20,425 nt of DNA, taken from positions 1 to 20,425 of the forward strand of contig JANWLI010000097.1 in assembly GCA_025450975.1 (NCBI GenBank), given 5' to 3'. A program made the position numbers and the translations under genes. Positions 8,156-15,025 of this stretch are shown in pieces (position 1 is the stretch's first letter; every line of letters begins with the position of its first letter). The notes below the pieces were generated by a model that saw nothing but the letters and a program-made list of their open reading frames with translations, searched no databases and was not told where the DNA came from. Source of the DNA: Candidatus Kapaibacterium sp. (lineage in GTDB: Bacteria; Bacteroidota; Ignavibacteria; Palsa-1295).

Positions 8156-8914
8156 TTCTTCTTCTTCCTGTTCTGTCTTCACATATCGTTCAAGCGAGAA
8201 CGTCTCGCCAAGATACAGTTTACGTATCTGCTCATCGTCGGCTAACTCTTGTGCCGAACCGGCGCGGAAGATCACTCCATCGATAAGGATATAGGCGCGA
8301 TCGGCGATCGACAGCGTTTCGTGGACGTTGTGGTCGGTGATCAGGATGCCGATGTCTTTGTCTTTAAGCCTGATGACGATATGCATGATCTCTTCGACGG
8401 TGATCGGATCGATGCCGGCAAACGGCTCGTCGAGGAGAATGTACTTGGGATTTGTGGCGAGAGCTCTGGCGATCTCACACCTGCGCCGCTCGCCACCGGA
8501 GAGCATGTATCCTTTTGATTTGCGGATACGGGCGATGGAAAATTCTTCAAGCAATTCTTCGCAACGTTCTTTGCGCTTTGCCTTATTGTACGGCATGAGC
8601 TCGAGCACTGCCAGCAGATTCTCTTCGACGGTCATCTTCCGAAAGATCGATGCTTCCTGCGAGAGGTAGCCGATGCCTTTGCGGGCGCGGGCATACATGG
8701 GCAGGTTGGTAATGTCTTCGGTGTTGAGAAAGACCTTCCCGCGATTCGGCTTAACGAGGCCGGTGATCATGTAGAACGTCGTCGTTTTGCCGGCGCCGTT
8801 GGGGCCCAGCAAGCCGACGATCTCGCCCGGAGAGACGGAGATGGATGCATCCTTAACGACGACACGCTTGCCGTAGATCTTCTGCAAATTCTGTGAGTAA
8901 AGCTGCTCGATCAT
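8135..8914 (-). CDS. lptB: LPS export ABC transporter ATPase LptB
   Basis: This is the cytoplasmic ATPase that powers extraction of lipopolysaccharide from the inner membrane by the LptB2FG transporter. The 259-residue product carries all ABC motifs: Walker A GPNGAGKTT (37-45), Q-loop Q86, signature LSGGERRR (138-145), Walker B YILLDEP (158-164) and the H-loop in LITDHNVHE (His195). The LptB-type LSGGERRR and LDEPFAGIDP distinguish it from generic branched-chain amino-acid ATPases. The C-terminus ends in an acidic tail (EQEEEELADDGE) encoded partly by DNA that overlaps the 3' end of ispH. Its ATG overlaps the TGA of the upstream OstA-like gene by four bases, so the two are coupled. Partners lptF and lptG are not in the window. 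Confidence 0.93.
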   Translation of the reverse strand: MIEQLYSQNLQKIYGKRVVVKDASISVSPGEIVGLLGPNGAGKTTTFYMITGLVKPNRGKVFLNTEDITNLPMYARARKGIGYLSQEASIFRKMTVEENLLAVLELMPYNKAKRKERCEELLEEFSIARIRKSKGYMLSGGERRRCEIARALATNPKYILLDEPFAGIDPITVEEIMHIVIRLKDKDIGILITDHNVHETLSIADRAYILIDGVIFRAGSAQELADDEQIRKLYLGETFSLERYVKTEQEEEELADDGE

Positions 8915-10419
8915 TCTTCGTTATCGTTACGTCTGGCAAAGTCAACTGGTTTCCTGCGGCGGTAAAATTCGTCGAGGGCAGGGCGCAGTTCGGGCCTGCG
9001 GTCATATGCACCCAGCCTGAACGCTGCGCCACGTTGGCCAACAAACCGCTCGGGAATATACTCGCCCTCGGTGCCGCCAAGTACGGCGACGCGCGTCGGA
9101 CTGTTATCAAGAAAATCGATCCGGATACTATCGCCGCTCGAACGGTTCAGCCCCGAGGCCGTACCGTCATTAGATACAAAATAAATCGACAAAGCGTTAT
9201 CGATGCCAAGCAGGAATCTGACGGTATCCTGATTGATCTTCAGAAGCATGCGCTGTGCGGTGAGCTGATTGATGCGGCCGCGGAAGGTCGCGTCTTCGAA
9301 CGGAGAGGTTGCAAATGAATTGCCGAGTCCCCAGACCGATTCGACTTTCTTGTCGTTGGTGAACAGGTGAATGCTGTCGGCTGCGATCTCCGTGCTATCC
9401 TGCCACATGCGCGGACGATTGCCGACAAGCCGCATAAAATCTTTCGCGCGATCGTAGACGACCTCTTCGCCGATGCCGCTGAAATCATCGCGGATCATTC
9501 GAACATGCCCTTTTCCTATAAACTTTGCGCTGTCGCCTGCATAGACTTCCATGGTATCGGCGATCATGAAAAGCGTATCGTAGACTGCCATCGTCGTGCC
9601 CAGGGTGTCTTTCATCGTAGAGTCGATGATCAGTAGCAGTGGCTCTTTGGGTGCGATGACGTAGTTGAGCTTTGCAAGGCGCGCGAGTGTGTCGCCGATG
9701 ATGACGGTGGAGTTTGCTTTGTCGAGGACGCCGACATTACCCGAGGCAGTAAGGAGACCGGACGCATCGGACTGGTAGAGGCGATCTGCATGCAGGATCA
9801 TCGAATCGTTTTCGAAGCGGACCTTGCCTTTAGCCGAGGTCTCACCGATGATACGGTCGTTGGTGACTTCATCTGCGAGCAGGGTGCCGGATTCACTGGT
9901 GACGACGACATCGCCGGTGGCGATCATGGTCTGCGAGCCGCGGAAATAGACGAGGCGCTTTGAGGTCAGATTCTTCTGCGCATCGCGGGCCTTGACGTTG
10001 CCGATAAACTCTGCTCGCTGATTGGAGAGATTGTACGTGCCTCGCGATGCCGTTACCGAAGCGTCACGGTCGGAGAGGAAGACGCCATTCTCCGCTCGGG
10101 CTATTTGTGTCGAGCCATCGTAGATGACTAGCGGCGCCTGCATCGTCATGAAATCCTGGATGACATTCACATTGCCGCGAAGCTCGATGACGTTGCGGGA
10201 CTGATACTGCCAGGCCTCGTTTGCCGAACCGTTGAGATCCGCCTGCTGGAATCGGACATTACCGAGCAGTTTCTGGACAATTTCTCCATTAATTTGTGTG
10301 TTTACCAGACTGTCGGCGGTGATGGTGATCATCTCGTTCGATACGCCTACCTGTGACCAGGCAAACTCTGCCGATATCAGGAGAAACAGGCACGTCAGTA
10401 TGTCGTATATTTTACGCAA
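8911..10419 (-). CDS. OstA-like (LptA/LptD N-domain family) periplasmic protein
   Basis: This is a predicted exported protein of 502 residues in the OstA/LptA beta-jellyroll family, which shields lipid A as LPS crosses the periplasm. A signal peptide (MRKIYDILTCLFLLISAEF, cleavage near AWSQ) is followed by ITADSLV and many repeated short strands such as LLGNVRF, LRGNVNV, FIGNVKA, ATGDVVV, AKGKVRF, ASGNVGV and GKGHVRM, spaced like jellyroll rungs. It is much longer than classical LptA (about 180 residues) but ends without the LptD barrel. The four-base overlap with lptB supports a role in LPS transport. The only good start is TTG 10419. The intergenic space to the divergent ClpB frame is 38 bases. 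LptC was not found; this protein might substitute for part of the bridge, which is inference. Confidence 0.8.
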   Translation of the reverse strand: MRKIYDILTCLFLLISAEFAWSQVGVSNEMITITADSLVNTQINGEIVQKLLGNVRFQQADLNGSANEAWQYQSRNVIELRGNVNVIQDFMTMQAPLVIYDGSTQIARAENGVFLSDRDASVTASRGTYNLSNQRAEFIGNVKARDAQKNLTSKRLVYFRGSQTMIATGDVVVTSESGTLLADEVTNDRIIGETSAKGKVRFENDSMILHADRLYQSDASGLLTASGNVGVLDKANSTVIIGDTLARLAKLNYVIAPKEPLLLIIDSTMKDTLGTTMAVYDTLFMIADTMEVYAGDSAKFIGKGHVRMIRDDFSGIGEEVVYDRAKDFMRLVGNRPRMWQDSTEIAADSIHLFTNDKKVESVWGLGNSFATSPFEDATFRGRINQLTAQRMLLKINQDTVRFLLGIDNALSIYFVSNDGTASGLNRSSGDSIRIDFLDNSPTRVAVLGGTEGEYIPERFVGQRGAAFRLGAYDRRPELRPALDEFYRRRKPVDFARRNDNEE

Positions 10420-10457
10420 TAGTAATGACTTAATGGAGCGCTACAAACGATAATCCA

Positions 10458-11777
10458 ATGGCTATCAATCCATCGAAGCTTACGGTTAAAACACAGGAAA
10501 CGTTGCAACGTGCTGTTGAAATCGCCGGCGAGCACGGTAACTCGCAGGTCGAACCCGAACACCTTGCACTAGCCTTTTTCGAAGAACCGGAGGGCGTCGT
10601 CGTTGCCATCGTACGCAAGATCGGCGCCGATGATACGACGATTCGCACACGGGCACAAGCCCTCGTTGATAAACTGCCGAAAGTGACGGGCGTCGCCTCG
10701 GCGCAACAGTATATCTCGCAGTCGATGAATCAGGTGTTCGATGTTGCTCGGCACGAAGCGGAGGGTCTCAAAGACGAATACATATCCACCGAGCACCTAC
10801 TGCTTGCGCTTTGCGAGTCTAAATCGGAGGTTAGCAAACTGCTCAAAGAGCATGGTGTCACGAAGACATCTGTACTGAAGGCACTGCAATCAGTCCGTGG
10901 TACGCAACGTGTGACCGATCCGCATGCCGAGGACAAGTATCAGTCACTCGAGAAGTATGGCCGCGACCTCACCGAACTTGCATCGAAAGGGAAGCTCGAT
11001 CCGGTGATCGGCCGCGAGGATGAAGTTCGTCGTGTGATGCAAGTGCTTGCGCGCAGGACGAAGAATAATCCTGTGCTCATTGGTGAGCCTGGCGTTGGCA
11101 AGACTGCCATCGTCGAAGGCATCGCCCTTCGTATCGTCTCCGGCGATGTTCCGGAAACATTGAAAGACAAGCGCATTATCGCACTCGATATGGGGACGCT
11201 TGTAGCGGGTACAAGTTTTCGGGGACAATTTGAAGAGCGGCTGAAGGCGATCGTGAAGGAAGTTGCACAGTCCGAGGGCGAGATCATTCTCTTTATTGAC
11301 GAGCTTCACACGCTTGTTGGTGCAGGTGCAACGCAGGGAGCGATGGATGCTGCGAACATCCTGAAGCCTGCGCTTGCCCGTGGTGAGTTGCATACGATAG
11401 GCGCGACGACGCTCGATGAGTATCGCAAGCATATTGAGAAAGATGCTGCACTTGAACGCAGATTCCAGCCTGTCTTTGTTGGCGAGCCTACCGTTGAGGA
11501 TACGATCTCCATTCTTCGTGGCCTCAAGGAGAAGTATGAGCTGCATCATGGGGTGCGGATCAAAGATTCTGCGCTTGTGGCGGCGGCGCAGCTTTCGTCG
11601 CGGTATATTAGCGACCGTTTCCTGCCGGATAAGGCCATCGATCTTGTCGACGAAGCCGGGAGTAAGCTGCGTATCGAGATCGACTCGATGCCGGCCGAAC
11701 TCGATCAGCTCGAACGGAAGATCAGACAGCTTGAGATCGAGCGGGAAGCACTTAAACGTGAACTAGCAGCGAAGTAG
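10458..11777 (+). CDS. Half-length ClpB: N-domain plus first AAA+ module
   Basis: Full ClpB is a two-ATPase disaggregase of about 860 residues that threads aggregated proteins with DnaK help. This frame encodes 439 residues: the Clp N-domain (about 1-145), a linker, and the first AAA+ module with Walker A GEPGVGKT (209-216), Walker B ILFIDE (277-282), sensor GATTLDEY and arginine finger ALERRF (Arg334/335). It then stops in the first helix of the coiled-coil middle domain (ELDQLERKIRQLEIEREALK, then RELAAK). The rest of the middle domain and the second AAA+ module are absent. No ClpB remnant follows: the next gene starts 3 bases after the stop. The pore loop reads GTSFRGQFEERL, with Phe where Tyr is usual. 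There are no internal stops. It could be a real short paralogue, a recent deletion product or an assembly joint. Confidence 0.85.
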   Translation: MAINPSKLTVKTQETLQRAVEIAGEHGNSQVEPEHLALAFFEEPEGVVVAIVRKIGADDTTIRTRAQALVDKLPKVTGVASAQQYISQSMNQVFDVARHEAEGLKDEYISTEHLLLALCESKSEVSKLLKEHGVTKTSVLKALQSVRGTQRVTDPHAEDKYQSLEKYGRDLTELASKGKLDPVIGREDEVRRVMQVLARRTKNNPVLIGEPGVGKTAIVEGIALRIVSGDVPETLKDKRIIALDMGTLVAGTSFRGQFEERLKAIVKEVAQSEGEIILFIDELHTLVGAGATQGAMDAANILKPALARGELHTIGATTLDEYRKHIEKDAALERRFQPVFVGEPTVEDTISILRGLKEKYELHHGVRIKDSALVAAAQLSSRYISDRFLPDKAIDLVDEAGSKLRIEIDSMPAELDQLERKIRQLEIEREALKRELAAK

Positions 11778-11780
11778 CAA

Positions 11781-12398
11781 TTGTCGGTTAAAGATCGCAT
11801 CATAGAAGAAAAGGTTATTGGCATTATCCGTCTCGGCGATGCAGATAAGGCCCATCGCGCAGCCCATGCACTTGCAAAGACGGGCATGACGTTTATTGAG
11901 ATCACGCTCAACACGCCCAGCGCACTTTCATTAATTCAATCGCTCGTCAGCGAATTACCGAATTGTATTATTGGTGCGGGGACAATTAAATCCGAAACAG
12001 ATACGTCGAATGCGCTTGAAGCGGGCGCGCAATTTCTTGTAAGCCCGATCGCACCTCCGGAAATGATGGAGCTTGCGCAGCTTCATAACGTAGCCACGAT
12101 CGCCGGAGCGCTGACTCCTACCGAGATCTATGCAGCCTACCTGCAGGGCGCAAATTTTATCAAGCCGTTTCCACTCGCAGGTATCGGTCCTCCGTATATC
12201 CGTGCACTTAAAGGGCCATTCCCGGAAATCAATTTTATTCCGACAAATGGCGTCACGCTGGATAACATAAAGCAGTTTTTCGATGCAGGAGTATCTGCAG
12301 TAGGTCTGGGATCCGTACTTGTTTCTGCTAAGGATACTGAAGCTGCGATCGAGGAAAATGCTGCACGTGCTTTAGAGATAATACGGTCGATAGGATAA
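11781..12398 (+). CDS. eda: 2-dehydro-3-deoxy-phosphogluconate (KDPG) aldolase
   Basis: This enzyme cleaves KDPG to pyruvate and glyceraldehyde-3-phosphate. It is the last step of the Entner-Doudoroff route and of hexuronate breakdown, in the cytoplasm. The 205-residue product is the normal size for the class I KDPG/KHG aldolase family. It has the catalytic Glu in FIEITLNTP (Glu40), IIGAGTI, FLVSPI, and the Schiff-base lysine in GANFIKPFPLAG (Lys128), followed by PTNGVTLDN and GLGSVLV. The start appears to be TTG 11781, three bases after the truncated ClpB stop and without a Shine-Dalgarno site, so translation may depend on ribosomes arriving from the ClpB frame. Its stop overlaps the next start (TAATG), indicating coupling with the GH105-like gene. 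Confidence 0.93.
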   Translation: MSVKDRIIEEKVIGIIRLGDADKAHRAAHALAKTGMTFIEITLNTPSALSLIQSLVSELPNCIIGAGTIKSETDTSNALEAGAQFLVSPIAPPEMMELAQLHNVATIAGALTPTEIYAAYLQGANFIKPFPLAGIGPPYIRALKGPFPEINFIPTNGVTLDNIKQFFDAGVSAVGLGSVLVSAKDTEAAIEENAARALEIIRSIG

Positions 12399-13402
12399 TG
12401 GTTAATAAAGAATTAGTTGAGGCGATCAGCCTGTCGTGGTGCAGGCGTCACCGGCCGGAGTCGGAGTCGACGGACTGGGGGCAGTCGCTTCTCATGTATG
12501 GTCTTCTGCGTGGACTGCCGCAGCATAATAATCCTGAAGTTCGCGAGTACATCAGCCGCTGGCTCAACTTTCATCTTGCCGAGGGAGTGCATGTCCATTA
12601 CTTCTGCGGCTCGTGGAGTTTCGCCTTACTCTATCCGGAAGTTGCAAAGCAGTTTCCGGAAGCGAAGATGCAACTCGATGCTACTGCAGAGAAGATCTAT
12701 GATACGATCATGCACAAGGCGCTGCGTAATGGCGAGGGCGTGATCCTGCATAATGTCGATCTGCCGAACATCTATATCGACACCGTCTACTACTCCGCTG
12801 TTCTTCTTGCCAAACTCGGACCCTATCTTGGGAAAGACTGGGAGAACGAAGCGTTGAAGCAACTCGATTCGCACTTGAAGATTTTACAGGACACGAATGG
12901 CAAGTTCTATATTCATTGCCAGGAAAACTTATCGGGTAAACGCTCTGAAGGTTCATGGGCACGCGGCAATGGCTGGGTGATGATGACGTATGCAGAGTTG
13001 CTTTCTGTTATGCCGAACAGCCTTGAAGCGTATAGTCGCCTCAGTGCAGCATTCAAAAAGCTGACCGACGATCTGCTCGCGCATCAGGCGCCGTCAGGAT
13101 TGTGGAAGACGATCATCGACGAACCGAAGACATACGATGAAGTATCGGCAAGCGCGATGTATCTTTTTGCGATGCAGAAAGGGAGGTCGCTTGGTATTCT
13201 CGGCAGCGATTACGATGATGCCATACAGAAGTGTTTAGAAGGTATCAAAACCTATATCGACGACGATCACCGAGTGCTCGGCGTCTCCGAAGGTACCTGG
13301 CCGGGGACGAAGGAGTACTACCTGGGTTTGAGTACAGGCGAATGGTGGTGGGGGACGGGGGCGGTGCTGTTGGCTTTGACAGAAATTGTAAAGACCAAGT
13401 AG
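12398..13402 (+). CDS. Unsaturated uronyl/rhamnogalacturonyl hydrolase, GH105 (GH88-like)
   Basis: Family members hydrate the 4,5-unsaturated uronic-acid end of disaccharides made by polysaccharide lyases, releasing a 4-deoxy-5-keto-uronate that feeds to KDG, KDPG and the aldolase encoded just upstream. The 334-residue product has an alpha6/alpha6-barrel pattern. A probable catalytic Asp lies in NIYIDTVYYS (Asp128), which aligns with the catalytic position of YteR-type enzymes, and the hallmark SWARGNGW is at about 186-193. Further motifs are PSGLWKTIIDEP and the aromatic end GEWWWGTGAVLLAL. There is no signal peptide, so it acts in the cytoplasm on imported disaccharides. The one-base overlap with eda supports a single uronate operon. 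No lyase, isomerase or KDG kinase is in the window, so the pathway is incomplete here. Confidence 0.87.
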   Translation: MVNKELVEAISLSWCRRHRPESESTDWGQSLLMYGLLRGLPQHNNPEVREYISRWLNFHLAEGVHVHYFCGSWSFALLYPEVAKQFPEAKMQLDATAEKIYDTIMHKALRNGEGVILHNVDLPNIYIDTVYYSAVLLAKLGPYLGKDWENEALKQLDSHLKILQDTNGKFYIHCQENLSGKRSEGSWARGNGWVMMTYAELLSVMPNSLEAYSRLSAAFKKLTDDLLAHQAPSGLWKTIIDEPKTYDEVSASAMYLFAMQKGRSLGILGSDYDDAIQKCLEGIKTYIDDDHRVLGVSEGTWPGTKEYYLGLSTGEWWWGTGAVLLALTEIVKTK

Positions 13403-13449
13403 ACTACATCCTCTGATAGAATCCTACTCTCTCGTCGTAGCTTTGCTTC

Positions 13450-13689
13450 GTGGATAAACAGGCTTATCTAAGAAGGTTTAAGCGCATAGAAATGTGGATA
13501 GTAAACCCTGTCTGCTTTATTCTAGTGTATATCATTTATTTCTATGTACATAGGCTGCTTAAACTCACCGAGAACGATTTCCTTAATTTTTTCTTCTTTA
13601 TAACGATTGGTGTTGAAATTACACTCTTAATTAAGACGATTTACACCAGAATATACTTCTGGAAGTTGACCAAAAAAAATCAAAACTGA
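13450..13689 (+). CDS. Possible small two-helix membrane protein, unknown function
   Basis: I do not recognise this 79-residue product. It would have a basic N-terminus (KQAYLRRFKRIE), two hydrophobic segments (about 16-34 and 45-63) and a basic C-terminus (WKLTKKNQN), a layout typical of a small inner-membrane protein with both ends in the cytoplasm. The start would be GTG 13450 without a Shine-Dalgarno site; ATG 13492 is an alternative but would begin at the first helix. The DNA is clearly AT-richer than both neighbours, which may indicate later arrival or simply a membrane-protein composition. It lies in a 442-base stretch (13403-13844) otherwise free of recognisable genes. An inverted repeat overlaps its 3' end. 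It could be a chance frame. Confidence 0.4.
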   Translation: MDKQAYLRRFKRIEMWIVNPVCFILVYIIYFYVHRLLKLTENDFLNFFFFITIGVEITLLIKTIYTRIYFWKLTKKNQN

Positions 13690-13709
13690 GGCATTACCAA
13701 ATTTGGTCA
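13667..13709 (+). repeat. Nested inverted repeats at the end of the small ORF
   Basis: TGACCAAA (13667-13674) can pair with TTTGGTCA (13702-13709). The second arm is also half of a perfect 12-bp palindrome, ACCAAATTTGGT (13696-13707). The two pairings exclude each other in RNA. No T-tract follows, so it is not a standard terminator; a protein-binding site or chance are the alternatives. Confidence 0.4.
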
Positions 13710-13844
13710 GATGAAATTATTTTCCCCGAAATACGTTTTCACATCGCATTTTAACGTCATCAGGACTCTGCGAAGGTGTTTTCCATAGTGGTACGCACTG
13801 TCAGACATCCCTGGTGAATTCTTCAACTTAAAAACCGTAAAACT

Positions 13845-14429
13845 ATGGTAAAACTGCGTTTAGCCAAGCAGGGAAGAAAGAAGCTTCCCATCTATAAGAT
13901 CGTTGCTGCCGACTCACGTGCCCGCCGCGACGGCCGTTTCATCGAGTCCCTCGGACAGTACCGTCCCTCAAACGACAACGGAAACAAGATCCTTGACCTC
14001 AAGGAAGAGCGCGTTATGTACTGGCTCAAAGTTGGCGCTCAGCCGACGGCTACCGTTCGCTCGCTCTTATCCAAAGAAGGCATTCTTCTGAAGTGGCATC
14101 TTGAGAAGAAGGACATCGAACCGGCCCGTGCCGAAGAGATCTTCAACACGTGGAAAGAGCAGAAGTCGACTGCCGAAGAGCGCAAGGCCGTTGCCCGTCA
14201 GGAAACCCTGAAGCGCAAGAAAGCAGACGCAGCTAAGGCAGCAGCAGAAGCAGCAAAGGCCGCTGAGCCAGTTGCTGAAGCACCCGCCGCAGAAGCTCCG
14301 GTAGCAGAAGCGCCAGTAGCTGAAGCACCAGTTGCAGAAGCTCCGGTAGCAGAGGCACCAGTTGCCGAAGCACCCGCTGCTGAGGCACCTGCAGCAGAAG
14401 CACCGGCTGAAGAAACGCCGGCTGCATAA
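13845..14429 (+). CDS. rpsP: 30S ribosomal protein S16 with long Ala/Pro/Glu tail
   Basis: S16 is a primary 16S rRNA-binding protein needed for small-subunit assembly. Residues 1-110 are the conserved domain: MVKLRLAKQGRKKLPIYKIV, AADSRARRDGRFIESLGQY, then ERVMYWLKVGAQPTATVRSLL. Classical S16 is about 80-90 residues; this product has 194. The extension first has a charged helical part (EERKAVARQETLKRKKADAA), then nine pentads PVAEA or PAAEA (142-186), ending PAEETPAA. Such tails occur on S16 in related phyla but vary in length. ATG 13845 has no clear Shine-Dalgarno site (AAACT precedes it). The 155 bases upstream (13690-13844) hold no recognisable leader element beyond the inverted repeat. 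A terminator separates it from rimM. Confidence 0.95.
   Translation: MVKLRLAKQGRKKLPIYKIVAADSRARRDGRFIESLGQYRPSNDNGNKILDLKEERVMYWLKVGAQPTATVRSLLSKEGILLKWHLEKKDIEPARAEEIFNTWKEQKSTAEERKAVARQETLKRKKADAAKAAAEAAKAAEPVAEAPAAEAPVAEAPVAEAPVAEAPVAEAPVAEAPAAEAPAAEAPAEETPAA
14268..14402 (+). repeat. 15-bp tandem repeats encoding PxAEA pentads in rpsP
   Basis: Nine in-frame 15-bp units encode Pro-(Val/Ala)-Ala-Glu-Ala. Units differ at synonymous positions (for example GAAGCTCCG versus GAAGCACCA), so the array is old or under codon drift and not a fresh expansion. Pentad number is likely to vary among relatives. Confidence 0.9.
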
Positions 14430-14448
14430 GTTTTCTCATTTCTCATTG

Positions 14449-14482
14449 AAAGCCCTGGTAGAGATTATCGGGGCTTTTTTTT
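14449..14482 (+). terminator. Intrinsic terminator between rpsP and rimM
   Basis: AAAGCCC (14449-14455) pairs with GGGCTTT (14471-14477) across a 15-base loop, and a run of T continues to 14482. The 7-bp stem plus eight T residues is a good rho-independent terminator. It may reduce rimM expression relative to S16, since these genes are normally co-transcribed. Confidence 0.8.
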
Positions 14483-14515
14483 AGTTATGAGTTTTGAGTT
14501 TTGAGTTTTTAATTT
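14481..14515 (+). repeat. Degenerate 7-bp tandem repeat upstream of rimM
   Basis: Five heptads read TTAGTTA, TGAGTTT, TGAGTTT, TGAGTTT, TTAATTT. The array fills almost all of the space between the rpsP terminator and ATG 14521 of rimM, so any promoter or ribosome entry site for rimM must lie within it. Confidence 0.75.
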
Positions 14516-14520
14516 TCAGT

Positions 14521-15024
14521 ATGGACTTAGTTGTTATCGCCATCATTCGTAAGGCTCACGGAGTTAAAGGGGAAGTCCTTGCCGCTCCGATGACCTTTGA
14601 TCCGGACCGTTTCAAACGCCTGAAGAAAGTATACCTGCGCAAAAACGGCGACGTCAAAGAGATGGAGATCGCTACGGTTCGCAAGGTTGCGCTCGGTTTG
14701 CTGATCAGGTTTTCCGGCGTCGACGATCGCGATGTTGCCGGGAATCTCCGCGGCTCCGAGATCTGTGTTCCTGAAGCAGACCGCCTCCCGCTGCCGGATT
14801 CAGAAGCCTATCTTGATGAGATCATAGGCATGAGTGTCGTCGATGCAGATTCAGGTGCACAGCTTGGTAAGGTCGAAGAGGTCTACTCTTATCCTTCGGG
14901 AGTTGCGTATGAGATTCGTCTGGGTGACGGAAAGCTCCGTTCGGTAATAAGTACGGGAAATGAAGTTGTCTCGCTTTCGCGAAGCAAGCGCTTGATTCAG
15001 GTTCGGTTGTTAGAAGAGCTGTAG
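14521..15024 (+). CDS. rimM: 16S rRNA processing protein RimM
   Basis: RimM helps mature the 3' major domain of 16S rRNA and binds S19 in the assembling 30S subunit. The 167-residue product has the N-terminal beta-barrel signature VVIAIIRKAHGVKGEVLA and the region LLIRFSGVDDRDVAGNLRGS. The C-terminal PRC-barrel half contains AYLDEIIGMSVVDADSG and GKVEEVYSYPSGVAYEIR. ATG 14521 gives the usual N-terminus; a TTG at 14494 would start inside a tandem repeat and add meaningless residues. No Shine-Dalgarno site precedes it. The usual downstream partners trmD and rplS are missing here; instead a minus-strand gene ends one base after the rimM stop. Confidence 0.94.
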   Translation: MDLVVIAIIRKAHGVKGEVLAAPMTFDPDRFKRLKKVYLRKNGDVKEMEIATVRKVALGLLIRFSGVDDRDVAGNLRGSEICVPEADRLPLPDSEAYLDEIIGMSVVDADSGAQLGKVEEVYSYPSGVAYEIRLGDGKLRSVISTGNEVVSLSRSKRLIQVRLLEEL

Positions 15025-15025
15025 G

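Noticed and set aside
10420..10457. Small ATG frame at 10433 in the ostA/clpB divergent gap
   Set aside because: It encodes only five further codons before a stop and has no ribosome-binding site; the gap more likely holds overlapping promoters.
11750..11800. Frameshift as the cause of the short ClpB
   Set aside because: The DNA after the stop encodes KDPG aldolase with full family motifs from its first codons, and no frame there continues the ClpB middle domain.
14198..14446. Long antisense frames across the rpsP tail with repetitive GASAT-like or Leu-rich products
   Set aside because: They are the complements of the 15-bp repeat array; repetitive GC-rich repeats open all frames and no initiation signal or non-repeat domain is present.
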